This document shows positions 46,568-56,750 of a stretch of 64,000 nucleotides of DNA, in pieces. Location of the stretch: assembly GCF_019334345.1 (NCBI RefSeq), contig NZ_JAHWQX010000005.1, positions 145,759-209,758 on the forward strand, read 5' to 3'. A model generated the notes under the pieces. That model saw nothing but the letters and a program-made list of their open reading frames with translations. It was not told the origin of the DNA and made no database searches. Origin of the DNA: Neohoeflea coraliihabitans. Lineage in GTDB: Bacteria > Pseudomonadota > Alphaproteobacteria > Rhizobiales > Rhizobiaceae. Numbering within the stretch: the first letter of the stretch is position 1; each line of letters begins with the position of its first letter. A program made the translations under genes and the position numbers.

Positions 46568-47599
46568 ATGGCTTTCAAAATCGCAATCGTCGGGGCCACC
46601 GGCAATGTCGGCCGGGAAATGCTCAATATCCTGGCAGAACGCAATTTTCCCGTCGACGAGGTCGTGGCGCTGGCGTCAAGCCGGTCAATCGGCACCGAAG
46701 TTTCGTTTGGCGACAAGACGCTGAAGGTGAAGAATCTCGACAACTACGATTTTTCCGACACCGACATCTGCCTGATGTCGGCGGGCGGCACGGTGTCTCA
46801 GAAGTATTCGCCGAAGATCGCCGCCCAGGGATGCGTGGTCATCGATAACTCGTCGGCCTGGCGCTACGATTCCGAGGTGCCGCTGATCGTTCCCGAGGTC
46901 AATGCCGACGCCATCGACGGTTTTCGCAAGAAGAACATCATCGCCAATCCGAATTGCTCGACGGCGCAACTGGTCGTGGCGTTGAAGCCGCTGCATGACA
47001 GGGCCAGGATCAAGCGCGTCGTGGTGTCCACCTACCAATCGGTGTCCGGCGCCGGCAAGGATGGCATGGACGAGTTGTTCAACCAGACGCGGGCCGTGTT
47101 CGTGGCCGACCCGATCGAGAACCGGAAGTTCACCAAGCGCATCGCGTTCAACGTGATCCCGCACATCGACAGCTTCATGGAGGACGGCTACACCAAGGAA
47201 GAGTGGAAGGTGCTGGCCGAAACCAAGAAAATGCTCGATCCGAAAATCCGGGTGACCTGTACCGCTGTGCGGGTGCCGGTGTTCATCGGGCATGCGGAAT
47301 CGGTCAATATCGAGTTCGAGAACGAAATCACCGCCGAGGAAGCGCGCGATATCCTGCGCGATGCACCCGGCTGCCTGGTGATCGACAAGCACGAGGATGG
47401 GGGATACATGACCCCCTATGAGAGCGCCGGCGAAGATGCCACCTACATCTCCCGGATCCGCGAGGATGCGACTGTCGAGAATGGGCTCAATCTCTGGGTG
47501 GTCAGCGACAACTTGCGAAAGGGGGCGGCCCTGAACACCGTCCAGATCGCCGAATTGCTGGTCAATCGGGGACTTTTGAAAGGTCGCAAAGCGGCCTAA
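46568..47599 (+). CDS. asd: Aspartate-semialdehyde dehydrogenase
   Basis: Makes aspartate semialdehyde, the branch point to lysine, diaminopimelate, threonine, methionine and isoleucine. From ATG 46568 the protein is 343 aa with the NADP loop VGATGNVGRE at 8-17 and the catalytic C130 in NPNCSTAQL. GGAG and AAGG precede the start. The frame is open to 46427 but runs through the leader region, so I reject the longer form. Confidence 0.96.
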   Translation: MAFKIAIVGATGNVGREMLNILAERNFPVDEVVALASSRSIGTEVSFGDKTLKVKNLDNYDFSDTDICLMSAGGTVSQKYSPKIAAQGCVVIDNSSAWRYDSEVPLIVPEVNADAIDGFRKKNIIANPNCSTAQLVVALKPLHDRARIKRVVVSTYQSVSGAGKDGMDELFNQTRAVFVADPIENRKFTKRIAFNVIPHIDSFMEDGYTKEEWKVLAETKKMLDPKIRVTCTAVRVPVFIGHAESVNIEFENEITAEEARDILRDAPGCLVIDKHEDGGYMTPYESAGEDATYISRIREDATVENGLNLWVVSDNLRKGAALNTVQIAELLVNRGLLKGRKAA

Positions 47600-47756
47600 G
47601 CACCGGCGTTTCCCGGAAATTGCGACTGGCAAAACGGAACTTCGGGGTGGCTGCGGCGCTTTGCATCTGAAGCCGCATTCCGCTGGTGACTTTGCTCTTA
47701 TTTGCTGGCAAAGTCCGGCGCGGGGCCGGTCTGTCACTGAAATGAGGTTTTACACA

Positions 47757-48575
47757 ATGTCAGTTTTTGGTCGCCGTCGAATCGGCATTCTTGCTGCGCT
47801 CGCTATCAGCGTTGGAATGGCCGGTCCGGCCGTCGCCGCCTCTTGCGGCAATAATGCCGGCGGCTTCAACAACTGGGTCGGCCAGTTCAAGCAGGAGGCC
47901 GCGGCGCGCGGTGTTTCCCGCAAGACCCTCGACAGCGCTTTCCGCAGCGCCCGCTATGCGACCAAGACGATCAGTCTTGATCGCAATCAGCGCAGCTTCA
48001 GATACTCGCTCGATCAGTTCATGCAGAAGCGCGGTGCGAATGCGATCATCTCCAAGGGTCGGCGCTTGAAGCAAAGCAACGCCGGCCTGTTTCGCGCCAT
48101 CGAACAGCGCTATGGCGTGCCGGCCGGACCCCTATTGGCAATCTGGGGCATGGAAACCGGCTTTGGCTCGTTCCTCGGCAACCAGCACACGGTGTCGGCG
48201 GTGGCCACGCTCGCTTACGATTGCCGGCGCTCGGCCTTTTTCACGACGCAGCTTTATGCGCTGCTTGAGCTGATTCAGCGCGGCTGGATCAGCCCGGATT
48301 TCCGTGGCGCGGCGCATGGCGAGATCGGTCAGACGCAATTCCTGCCGGCCAATGTCCTGAAATACGGTGTGTCCGGCGATGGCAACCGCAGTGTCAATCT
48401 GAAGGGCAAGGCCGACGCACTCGCCTCGACGGCCAATTTCCTGCGCGCTCACGGCTGGCGGCGTGGGGGTGGCTACCAACCGGGACAGGCCAACTTCCGC
48501 GCCATCCAGGGCTGGAATGCGGCCGGCGTCTATCAGAAGGCGATCGCCATCATTGCGGCCGAAATCGACAAGTAA
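47757..48575 (+). CDS. Lytic murein transglycosylase (MltB-like, SLT domain 2)
   Basis: Periplasmic enzyme that cleaves peptidoglycan with anhydro-muramic acid formation. From ATG 47757 (GAGG 9 nt upstream) it has 272 aa with a signal peptide ending near AVAAS; ATG 47742 is an alternative. The catalytic Glu is in IWGMETGFGSFLGN, and GEIGQTQFLPANVLKYGV is the second family block. No lipobox is seen, so it should be soluble rather than lipid anchored. It is convergent with the secreted protein gene that follows. Confidence 0.92.
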   Translation: MSVFGRRRIGILAALAISVGMAGPAVAASCGNNAGGFNNWVGQFKQEAAARGVSRKTLDSAFRSARYATKTISLDRNQRSFRYSLDQFMQKRGANAIISKGRRLKQSNAGLFRAIEQRYGVPAGPLLAIWGMETGFGSFLGNQHTVSAVATLAYDCRRSAFFTTQLYALLELIQRGWISPDFRGAAHGEIGQTQFLPANVLKYGVSGDGNRSVNLKGKADALASTANFLRAHGWRRGGGYQPGQANFRAIQGWNAAGVYQKAIAIIAAEIDK

Positions 48576-48614
48576 AAGCCATCGCCACCAGACTGACGGG
48601 CCGCTGCGGCGGGT

Positions 48615-49055
48615 CTAAAAACCGTCGCAGCTGTCGCTGATCGACGTCTGCAGGCTGGAGGTGATCCGGTCGTCCTCGATCTCGAAGGCTTCGCGCGTCA
48701 TCAATTCATTGGACGGAAAGCGATAGCACACAAGAGCGGTCACATCCGTGGCGCTATCGTGCGTTGCGGTGTCATCCAGTTTCCAGTCCAGCGTCGCATC
48801 GGCGACGCTCTCCTTCCACTCGGCGAGGGAATCAAGGAATTCGGTCTTCGTCTGAGTGATGCCAAGGTCTTCCAACCGGATCTCGGCGGTGTCGGCGAGA
48901 AGCGGCTCAAGCTCCTGGCGATCAGCTGAAAACAAGGCCGGGTACCAGCGCTCAAGCACGTCCCGCGGCGACGGTTTTTCTGCGCTCCCGGCCTGTGCCG
49001 GGCTCCAGTTCAGGACGGCAAAGGCCAACAGGCCAAGGGCGAATGCGCGTTTCAT
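48615..49055 (-). CDS. Secreted protein of unknown function
   Basis: A 146-aa product from ATG 49055 with a clear signal peptide (MKRAFALGLLAFAVLNW, cleavage near AQAG). The mature part has a pattern like the NTF2 or SnoaL fold (VLERWYPALFSADRQELEPLLADT, then WKESVADATLDWKL), but that is only a suggestion. There is one Cys near VCYRF and one near the C-terminus, which might form a disulfide. No operon partner is obvious. Confidence 0.7.
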   Translation of the reverse strand: MKRAFALGLLAFAVLNWSPAQAGSAEKPSPRDVLERWYPALFSADRQELEPLLADTAEIRLEDLGITQTKTEFLDSLAEWKESVADATLDWKLDDTATHDSATDVTALVCYRFPSNELMTREAFEIEDDRITSSLQTSISDSCDGF

Positions 49056-49188
49056 CTTCGGACTCCCGCGGTAGTCGATGTCAGCTCGGAACCCGGCAGC
49101 GGCGGGGTGCCATGCCGAAGGCACGCGATCAATGCTTGGAGAAAAGCGCCGTTCTGTCAATTGGCGTGCCGCCAGCACAGCATGCTGC

Positions 49189-49836
49189 TCAGGTTTCGAT
49201 GTCCGGGCGCACGAAGTCTCCGCTGTCGCGGTCCATCACCCACAGCTCACCGGATGAGATATCGAACCAGGCGCCGTGTACGCGCAACTCGCCCTTCTCG
49301 GCGAGGGCGGCAATGTTGGGAAAACTGTGCAGATTGGCGATCGAACTGCGGATCGATATGCGCTCGAGGGCGGTCTGGCGTTCCCCGCCGGTCAGCAAGT
49401 CGGAGTCCCGGATCTTTTCCGCCGAAGGCTTCAAGAGGCTGATCCAGCGGCCAATGAAGTCGCCCGGCGACAGCGGCTTGGCATTCGGATCGAGGGCGGC
49501 CTGGATACCGCCGCAGCGGCCGTGCCCCATCACCAGGATGTCGCGAATCTTCAAGGCCTGAATGGCAAACTCGATGGCGGCCGAGGTCGAATGGTAATTG
49601 CCATCCGGCTCATAGGGCGGCACCAGATTGGCGACGTTGCGCACGACGAAAAGCTCGCCGGGGCCACAGTCGAAGATCGTCTCGGGGGCGGCGCGGGAAT
49701 CGCAGCAGGCGATCACCAGGGTATGCGGTTCCTGACCGCGCTCGGCCAACTGCCGGTAGCGGGCGCGCTCATCGGAGTAGCGGCCCGTCATGAAGGCCCG
49801 GTAGCCATTCCAGAGGTGATCGGGAAGGTTCGACAT
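49189..49836 (-). CDS. Beta-class carbonic anhydrase
   Basis: Interconverts CO2 and bicarbonate. From ATG 49836 the protein is 215 aa with the zinc-site motifs C44-x-D46-x-R48 and H105-x2-C108, the standard beta-class set. An in-frame start six codons earlier is possible. No signal peptide is seen, so it is cytoplasmic. It lies downstream of pdxY on the same strand with a 93-bp gap. Confidence 0.94.
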   Translation of the reverse strand: MSNLPDHLWNGYRAFMTGRYSDERARYRQLAERGQEPHTLVIACCDSRAAPETIFDCGPGELFVVRNVANLVPPYEPDGNYHSTSAAIEFAIQALKIRDILVMGHGRCGGIQAALDPNAKPLSPGDFIGRWISLLKPSAEKIRDSDLLTGGERQTALERISIRSSIANLHSFPNIAALAEKGELRVHGAWFDISSGELWVMDRDSGDFVRPDIET

Positions 49837-49929
49837 CTGTGCCCCCATGCTCAATCGCAGCCGACATTCACAACACTTATAGATGGCGTCTATGTGCCGA
49901 TGTTTGCCGGTCGGTTCAAGTGAAAATGC

Positions 49930-50820
49930 TCAACGACTGCGCGGACGCGGCGGCCGGGTGATGAGCCGGCGCATGTGAACCATGGCCATTGGCGAGCGCA
50001 GGCTGTCGGCGTCGGTCTCGATTGTCAATTCGTCGGCTCCGCGGCGCGCCGTGCGGGCGAGAACTTCAAACACCGTGCCGGTTGCCAGCTGCAGTGCCTT
50101 CTCCCCCGTCTTGCCTTCAATCAGTCGGGCCAGAAAGGTGGCGGCCAGCAGGTCGCCCAGACCATTCGGGGGATTGGCGATGAGCCGGTGTTCCGCCATC
50201 ATCGCGCGATCTCCATCCACCAGCATGGTGCCCGTGCTGCCGGCCATCATGGCCAGCGCCGATGTAACCAGGACCCGTGCCGGACCGAGCTCCTGCGCTG
50301 CGGCGATGCTGGCGGCGGTGTCGTTGACCGGCGCGCCGGTGAGCCAGGACAGCTCGAACAGATTGGGGGTGGTGATGTCAGCCAGTGGCATGAGGCGGTC
50401 GCGGATGCCGGCGGCGAGTTCTTCGGCGACGTACAGCTGCGCGTCGTCGCCGATGACCGGATCACACAGATACAGCGCCTGCGGATTGCCGGCCTTGACC
50501 GTCTCGATGAGCTGCGCCACGGGCTCGACCTGCGCGACGTTGCCGAGATAGCCGGTGATCACGGCGCCGATCTCCGGCAGCCAGTGGGCTCTCGACAGAT
50601 CGGCAAGGAGGCTGGCGAACTGTTCAGGTTCGGCGACAATGCGTGTGGCAGGTGAATGTCCGGGGTGCCAGGGCAGCACAACGGTAGGTACGGCCCATAC
50701 GGGAAAGCCAAGCGTTTCCAGAGCGAAGACGACGGCGCGGTTGCCAACCGAGCCGCGCACCACATGGCTCGAGATTACGATCACCGCTGGCCGGGCACCG
50801 TTCGCATCATCGCGTGTCAT
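49930..50820 (-). CDS. pdxY: Pyridoxal kinase PdxY
   Basis: Phosphorylates pyridoxal in B6 salvage. The 296-aa protein begins IVISSHVVRGSVGNRAVVFALE and has the kinase core TGYLGN, CDPVIGD and the anion-hole region NPPNGLGDLLAATFLA with the catalytic Asp in GLGDL. The start at 50820 overlaps the stop of the small membrane gene upstream as ATGA. A longer frame exists but lacks homology. Confidence 0.92.
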   Translation of the reverse strand: MTRDDANGARPAVIVISSHVVRGSVGNRAVVFALETLGFPVWAVPTVVLPWHPGHSPATRIVAEPEQFASLLADLSRAHWLPEIGAVITGYLGNVAQVEPVAQLIETVKAGNPQALYLCDPVIGDDAQLYVAEELAAGIRDRLMPLADITTPNLFELSWLTGAPVNDTAASIAAAQELGPARVLVTSALAMMAGSTGTMLVDGDRAMMAEHRLIANPPNGLGDLLAATFLARLIEGKTGEKALQLATGTVFEVLARTARRGADELTIETDADSLRSPMAMVHMRRLITRPPRPRSR

Positions 50821-51062
50821 TGAAAGACCTCGAAATAGAGCCAAACGCCCAGGACCAGCACGGCGATCACGGCGAGGCCGCGACCAATGCGGGTGCCCCA
50901 GACCTCGGAAGCATCCTTCTGGTCGGCATCGGCTGCCGTGAAGTGGCTCTTCAGGCTGTCGGCGGTACCCTTCAGCAACGGGCTCGCCGACAGGTTGCCC
51001 TCTTCGGCAAGTCGCTTCAGATCGCGGCGCGCGGCGCGAGTGGTCTCATCTTCCTGGCTCAT
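50817..51062 (-). CDS. Small C-terminally anchored membrane protein, unknown function
   Basis: An 81-aa protein with a charged helical N-terminal half and a single membrane segment at the C-terminus (GRGLAVIAVLVLGVWLYFEVF). Topology predicts a cytoplasmic N-terminus. It is translationally coupled to pdxY, but I see no functional link and no named family. Confidence 0.7.
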   Translation of the reverse strand: MSQEDETTRAARRDLKRLAEEGNLSASPLLKGTADSLKSHFTAADADQKDASEVWGTRIGRGLAVIAVLVLGVWLYFEVFQ

Positions 51063-51212
51063 CGCCGCCTCTCTTCGCTTTATTCGTCAGGCTGGGCGGT
51101 TCCGGACCGTGAAAATCGCCGCGGCATGCGTGCCTTGCTCCTAGCATATTGCCTTGGGCCGGCAAAAGGCTTCATCGCAGGTCGCCGGCACGGGTGCGAC
51201 CCTACCCGGCAT

Positions 51213-51788
51213 TCAGCGCGCCATGGCGTGATAGGCGTCGTTGGGACGCATGTCGGTGGCCGCAGCGAGGCGGTTGGTCATGTTGAAAAAAGCGGCGACG
51301 CTGGCGATGTCCCAGATGTCGCGATCGGTAAAGCCAACGTCACGCAACTGCTGCCGATCCTCCTCGACGATCCGGTCGGGGGCCTCCGTCAGAAGCAGGG
51401 CAAATTCAAGCATGGCGGTCTGGCGGGGGTCGAGGTCGGCGGCGCGAAAATTCATCACCATCTGTTCGCCGAGCTCCGGCGACCCCGAAAGCTGGCGAAC
51501 GGCTGCGCCATGGGCCGTCAGGCAATAGTAGCAATGATTGGCGGAGGATACGGCGACGGCGATTATCTCGCGTTCCAGTTTGCTCAGCCCGGAGGGGGCC
51601 AGCATCAGGTCGTTGTAGAAGTTGACGAAGGCTTCCAGCTTGTCCGAGTTGAAGGCGTAGCTTTGCAATACATTCGGAATCATGCCGAGCTTCTCGTCAC
51701 ACTTGGCGAAGTAAGCCTGCATCGATTCGCTGAGGTCTTTTTCGCGTGCGATCGACAGCGCGGTGACGTTTTTTGTCGCGCTTTTCAT
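51213..51788 (-). CDS. Peroxidase-related protein, carboxymuconolactone decarboxylase/AhpD-like
   Basis: All-helical thiol protein of 191 aa with the redox motif C86-x2-C89-x3-H93 in HCYYCLTAHGAA, the mark of AhpD-like proteins, and the family block REIIAVAVSSAN before it. It is closer to the peroxidase-related group than to true AhpD by length. GGAGG precedes ATG 51788; the longer frame is not needed. Likely function is reduction of peroxides or disulfides; the electron donor is unknown. It diverges from the glutamate dehydrogenase gene. Confidence 0.9.
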   Translation of the reverse strand: MKSATKNVTALSIAREKDLSESMQAYFAKCDEKLGMIPNVLQSYAFNSDKLEAFVNFYNDLMLAPSGLSKLEREIIAVAVSSANHCYYCLTAHGAAVRQLSGSPELGEQMVMNFRAADLDPRQTAMLEFALLLTEAPDRIVEEDRQQLRDVGFTDRDIWDIASVAAFFNMTNRLAAATDMRPNDAYHAMAR

Positions 51789-51889
51789 TTTAATTCCTCC
51801 CAATTCGCGTTAAGGCCGCATAGGCGGGTGACTTTGCACGATCATCAGGCGCAGGGTCGAACTTGGCAAGGCGGAGGAGCGAACGCCTC

Positions 51890-54800
51890 ATGACGACGCG
51901 ACACGATGACGATGTGAAGGCCGTGCTCGAAGCGGTCGGTGAGGCCCTGGCGGCCAGCGGCCACCCGGATATCGATCCCGAAATTATTTTCACCGGCGCC
52001 AGCCTTGATGATCTGAGTCAGTACAAGCCTGCCGATCTGGCCGGGATCGCGGTCAAGGTCGAAGCGGAGATCCGCGCCTGGGATGGCAAGACACCGCGCA
52101 TTGCGTTGTTTGAGCCGGACGGTATCGAAATCAACGAACAGCCCATTTCTGTCGTTTCGATCACCACCGGAAACAAGCCGTTCCTGTTCGATTCCGTGAT
52201 GGGAGAGGTGGCGGCGCAGATCCGGGACATTCATCTGGCGGCGCATCCGATCATCTCGGCCGGTGACGGCAAGGAGCTGACGGCCTATCGGCCCGGCATC
52301 GACCGGTCACGCGACAATCTGATCAGCAACATCCAGCTGCACATGCCGCGGCTGGGCGAGCAGTCGGCACAGCATCTGGTCGAGCGGCTGGAGCATGTGC
52401 TGGCGCAGGTCCGCCTGGCTGTGCAGGATTGGAAGGCGATGCTGGCGCGCATCGACGCGGCGGCAGCTGATCTGAGCTATCTGCGCGTCGACGAGGAGCG
52501 CCTTGACCAGCGTGACGAAGCGTTGGCGTTTCTGGCGTGGCTGCGCAACAACAATTTCACCTTTCTCGGCATGCGCGAATATATCTATTCGGATGCAGAC
52601 GGCGCAAAGGAACTCAGTCGCGCCGGTTCGCGCGGTCTCGGCATTCTAAATGACCCGAGTGTCCTGGTGCTGCGTCAGGGCAAGGACCAGGTGACCACGA
52701 CGCCGGAAATCATCGATTTCCTGCAGGGCCCCGATTTCCTGATGGTGACGAAGGCCAATGTGCGCTCGGTGGTGCACCGGCGCACACATATGGACTATAT
52801 CGGAGTCAAGCGCTTCGATGAGAACGGCGCCGTGATCGGCGAGCTGCGGGTTGTCGGCTTGTTCACCTCGACGGCCTATACCCGGTCGGTCACCGAAATC
52901 CCGTTGCTGCGCACCAAGATCGACCGCGTGATCGCCAGTTTCGGCTACGACCCGCAGAGCCATTCCGGTAAATTGCTGCTCAACACGCTGGAAGATTTTC
53001 CCCGCGACGAGCTGTTTCAGATCGAAGAGCCCCTGTTGATCCGGTTTTGCCGCCAGATCAACGAGTTGTCTGACCGCCCGCGGGTCCGGGTGCTGCCGCG
53101 CATTGATCGTTTTGACCGCTTTGTCTCGGTGCTCGTCTACGTGCCGCGCGATCAGTATGATTCGGCGGTGCGCGAGAAGATCGCGTCTTATCTGAAGCTT
53201 GCCTATAATGGCCGGCTGTCGGTGTTCTACCCGTCCTTCCCGGAGAGCGGGGTGGCGCGCGTGCATTTCATCATCGGGCGCAGCGAAGGCAAGACGCCGG
53301 TGATCGCGCAGGAACAACTGGAACGCGACATCCGCACCATCGTGACGCGGTGGGAAGATCGGTTCCACACGCTGGGCGGCGATGCGGCGCGAACGATCAG
53401 CGTCAGCCAGTCCTACAAGGAGCAATTCAGTCCTGACGCGGCGACTGGCGATATCGAGGACATCCGCACCTGCCTGCATGCCGAGGACGGGCTGCGGATC
53501 GCCTTTTATCGTCAGGATGGCGATACCGATGATCGCCTGGGATTGAAGATCTTTCACGCCGACACGGCATTGGCGTTGTCCCGGCGCGTGCCGCTTCTCG
53601 AGAATCTCGGATTCACGGTGATCAGCGAACAGACGCACGAACTGGGTGTCATCTCCGATCAGGGTGAAACGCGGGATGTCATTCTGCATGACATGGAACT
53701 TGCGCGCAGCGACGGGACCTCCGTCTCGCTGAGCGCTGACAGCGCCCGCCTGATCGATGCCTATCTGTCGATCTGGCGCGGTGAGGTGGACAATGACGGC
53801 TTCAACCGGCTGGTCGTCGCCGCACAACTCACCAGCCGGGAGTCAATGGTCCTGCGCGCGATCGCGCGTTATCTGCGGCAGGCCGGACTTCTTTATTCGC
53901 AAGGCTATATCGCGGACACGCTGGCCCGGCATGCCGATATCTCGCGTCAGATTTTCGATCTGTTCCGAACACGCTTTGATCCCTCGCTCGAGGAGACCGA
54001 CCGTCAGGCGGCGATGCGTGGTTTGCTTGCCAGCATTGATGAGGCGTTGAACTCGGTTCCAAGCCAGGACGATGATCGTATCATTCGTCGTTTCGTCAAC
54101 GTCATCGATGCATCGCTGCGGACGAATTATTTTCAGCGCGACGCTTCCGGAAAGCCTCGTCCGGCACTGGCCTTCAAACTCAATCCACGCGTGGTCGAGG
54201 GCTTGCCGGAACCGCGGCCTTACCGCGAGATCTTCGTTTACGGTGCCGAGGTCGAAGGCGTGCATCTGCGCTTCGGACCGGTGGCGCGCGGCGGTTTGCG
54301 CTGGTCGGACCGGGCGCAGGATTACCGCACCGAGGTGCTCGGCCTCGTCAAAGCGCAGCAGGTAAAGAACGCGGTCATCGTGCCGGTGGGCGCCAAAGGC
54401 GGCTTTTATCCGAAAACGCTGCCGACCGACGGCAGCCGCGAAGAGATTTTCGTGGCCGGGCGCGAAGCCTACAAACTGTTCATCCGCACGCTGTTGTCGG
54501 TCACCGACAATCTCGATGGCGATCAGGTGGTGCCGCCATCCGACACAATCCGCCACGACGGCGACGATCCGTATTTCGTCGTTGCCGCGGACAAGGGAAC
54601 CGCGACATTTTCGGATATCGCCAATGCGATCAGCCAGGAGCAGGATTTCTGGCTCGATGACGCCTTCGCCTCGGGCGGCTCGGCCGGTTATGACCACAAG
54701 AAGATGGGCATTACGGCGCGCGGAGCGTGGGAGGCGGTCAAGCGGCATTTCCGTGAGATGAACATTGACATCCAGACCACACCGTTCACGGTGGCCGGAG

Positions 54801-56686
54801 TGGGCGACATGTCGGGTGACGTGTTTGGCAATGGCATGCTGCTGTCGCGAAAAATTCGCTTGCTGGCTGCCTTCGACCATCGCGATATCTTCATCGACCC
54901 GGCCCCCGATCCGGCCATCACATTCGCCGAGCGGCAGCGGCTGTTCGACATGCCTCGGTCGAGCTGGCAGGACTATGATCAGGCAAAATTGTCGGAAGGC
55001 GGCATGATCGTGTCGCGGACGCTGAAATCGGTGGATCTGACCGCCGAGGCGGCAGCGGTGCTCGGCGTTGAACCGGGACCGGCGACGCCACAGGAAATCA
55101 TGACCGCGATCCTCCGCATGCAGGTCGATCTGATGTGGTTCGGCGGCATCGGCACCTATATCCGGGCGCGCGGCGAAAGCGATGCCGAGGTCGGAGACCG
55201 GGCCAATGACACGATCCGGGTCACGGCGCAGGAAGTGCGCGCCAAGGTGATCGGCGAGGGCGCCAATCTCGGCGTCACGCAACGGGGCCGTATTGCCTAT
55301 GCGGCAGCCGGGGGGCGCTGCAATTCCGATGCGATCGACAATTCCGCCGGGGTCAATTCGTCGGACGTCGAGGTCAACATCAAGATTGCTCTCGCAAATG
55401 CCATGCGCCAGGATCGACTGACGCGCGAGGACCGCAATGTGCTGCTGGCGTCGATGACCGATGAAGTGGCGCAGTTGGTGCTTCGCAACAATTATCTGCA
55501 GACGCTGGCCATTTCGCTTGCGGCCCGCAAAGGTGTCGGCGTGCTGTCGGAACATGCGCGCCTGATGAGCGATCTGGAAAGCCGCGGACTGCTGAACCGG
55601 GCGGTGGAAACGCTGCCTGACGATGTGGAGATCGCCGAGCGGCGTACGGCCGGGCTGGGCCTGACGCGGCCGGAGATCGGCGTACTCCTGTCCTATGCAA
55701 AGATCGTGTTGTTTGACGAGATCGTCGCCAGCGATCTGCCCGACAATCCCTATTTCCGCGAAACGCTGGTCAGCTATTTTCCGCCCACGATGCGGGATGC
55801 CCATGAGGGTGACATCGAAACCCACCGGCTGCGGCGCGAGATCATCGCAACCTTGCTGGGCAATGATACGATCAATCGCGGCGGGCCCTCCTTCATCGTC
55901 CATCTGGGCGACCAGACCGGCGCGACGGCGGCGGATATCGTGCGGGCCTTCGTGATTGCCCGTGACGGGCTCGGCCTGACGGCGCTTTATGATCGCATCG
56001 ATGCACTTGACGGCAAGATTGCCGGTTCCGTGCAGAACGAACTGTACGAACTGGTCGGAACTGCCGTTGAACTCGCCACAGCCTGGGCGCTGAAAACCGA
56101 CGTGGCCCTGGAGCCGGAGCTCGGAGCGCTTGTGTCGCGGCTGAGCGACGGCATCGATGCAGCATTGCCCACCGTTCTGTCGGGCATTCCCGACTTCCTT
56201 GCCGCAGACATCGCGGCGCATGCAAACCGCCTGGTTGATCTTGATGTGCCGGAGGATCTGGCGGCCGATCTGGCGCGCCTGACAGTGCGGCTGATGGTTC
56301 CGGATATCCTGTATGTGGCGCAGTTGTCGAACAAGGAGCCCAACCGCGTCATTTCCGTGTATTTCGATGTCACGGAAGCCTTCCGCATCGGCCGCATTCA
56401 GGCAGCCGCTTCGCGGTTGCAGGTGGTCGATCACTACGAAAACCTTGCCCTCAGTCGCAACCTGGATGAGCTGTTCGAGGCGCGTCGGCTGATTGCCGGT
56501 GCCGCGCTTGCCGCGCATGCGGATCACAGCGATCCGTTTGGACGCTGGCGGAGCGACAATGAAGCAAGGATCGGACATGTCACCGGGCAGATCATGCATC
56601 TGGCGGAAAGCGGGGAATTGACGGTGGCCAAGCTGACGGTGGCTGCCGGTATGGTCAGCGATCTGGCGCGGTCGCTGAAAGCCTGA
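51890..56686 (+). CDS. NAD-specific glutamate dehydrogenase, large 1600-residue type
   Basis: Deaminates glutamate to 2-oxoglutarate. The protein has about 1,598 aa from ATG 51890 (GGAGGAG upstream), matching the large GDH family (about 180 kDa) found in proteobacteria and Streptomyces. The catalytic region holds RFGPVARGGLRWSDRAQDYRTEVLG, KGGFYPK and GVGDMSGDVFGNGMLLS, with a long N-terminal regulatory part and a C-terminal helical extension. A TTG further upstream is in frame but lacks reason. The antisense strand carries a long open frame that I regard as a shadow. Confidence 0.96.
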   Translation: MTTRHDDDVKAVLEAVGEALAASGHPDIDPEIIFTGASLDDLSQYKPADLAGIAVKVEAEIRAWDGKTPRIALFEPDGIEINEQPISVVSITTGNKPFLFDSVMGEVAAQIRDIHLAAHPIISAGDGKELTAYRPGIDRSRDNLISNIQLHMPRLGEQSAQHLVERLEHVLAQVRLAVQDWKAMLARIDAAAADLSYLRVDEERLDQRDEALAFLAWLRNNNFTFLGMREYIYSDADGAKELSRAGSRGLGILNDPSVLVLRQGKDQVTTTPEIIDFLQGPDFLMVTKANVRSVVHRRTHMDYIGVKRFDENGAVIGELRVVGLFTSTAYTRSVTEIPLLRTKIDRVIASFGYDPQSHSGKLLLNTLEDFPRDELFQIEEPLLIRFCRQINELSDRPRVRVLPRIDRFDRFVSVLVYVPRDQYDSAVREKIASYLKLAYNGRLSVFYPSFPESGVARVHFIIGRSEGKTPVIAQEQLERDIRTIVTRWEDRFHTLGGDAARTISVSQSYKEQFSPDAATGDIEDIRTCLHAEDGLRIAFYRQDGDTDDRLGLKIFHADTALALSRRVPLLENLGFTVISEQTHELGVISDQGETRDVILHDMELARSDGTSVSLSADSARLIDAYLSIWRGEVDNDGFNRLVVAAQLTSRESMVLRAIARYLRQAGLLYSQGYIADTLARHADISRQIFDLFRTRFDPSLEETDRQAAMRGLLASIDEALNSVPSQDDDRIIRRFVNVIDASLRTNYFQRDASGKPRPALAFKLNPRVVEGLPEPRPYREIFVYGAEVEGVHLRFGPVARGGLRWSDRAQDYRTEVLGLVKAQQVKNAVIVPVGAKGGFYPKTLPTDGSREEIFVAGREAYKLFIRTLLSVTDNLDGDQVVPPSDTIRHDGDDPYFVVAADKGTATFSDIANAISQEQDFWLDDAFASGGSAGYDHKKMGITARGAWEAVKRHFREMNIDIQTTPFTVAGVGDMSGDVFGNGMLLSRKIRLLAAFDHRDIFIDPAPDPAITFAERQRLFDMPRSSWQDYDQAKLSEGGMIVSRTLKSVDLTAEAAAVLGVEPGPATPQEIMTAILRMQVDLMWFGGIGTYIRARGESDAEVGDRANDTIRVTAQEVRAKVIGEGANLGVTQRGRIAYAAAGGRCNSDAIDNSAGVNSSDVEVNIKIALANAMRQDRLTREDRNVLLASMTDEVAQLVLRNNYLQTLAISLAARKGVGVLSEHARLMSDLESRGLLNRAVETLPDDVEIAERRTAGLGLTRPEIGVLLSYAKIVLFDEIVASDLPDNPYFRETLVSYFPPTMRDAHEGDIETHRLRREIIATLLGNDTINRGGPSFIVHLGDQTGATAADIVRAFVIARDGLGLTALYDRIDALDGKIAGSVQNELYELVGTAVELATAWALKTDVALEPELGALVSRLSDGIDAALPTVLSGIPDFLAADIAAHANRLVDLDVPEDLAADLARLTVRLMVPDILYVAQLSNKEPNRVISVYFDVTEAFRIGRIQAAASRLQVVDHYENLALSRNLDELFEARRLIAGAALAAHADHSDPFGRWRSDNEARIGHVTGQIMHLAESGELTVAKLTVAAGMVSDLARSLKA

Positions 56687-56750
56687 GAATCAAGTTTTCG
56701 GATGCACCACGTGAGCCTATCGGGCTGTCGCTGAGGCGAGGAAGAATACG

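Noticed and set aside
46685..47737. A 350-codon frame antisense to asd
   Set aside because: Shadow frame without motifs; asd is unambiguous on the plus strand.
53843..56599. A 918-codon open frame antisense to the glutamate dehydrogenase gene
   Set aside because: It mirrors the codon pattern of the GC-rich real gene, has no family motif, and the plus strand encodes a well-recognised enzyme throughout.
56705..56717. CACGTGA upstream of the MFS gene as parS
   Set aside because: The match does not extend beyond the core and the site is 45 kb from parAB.
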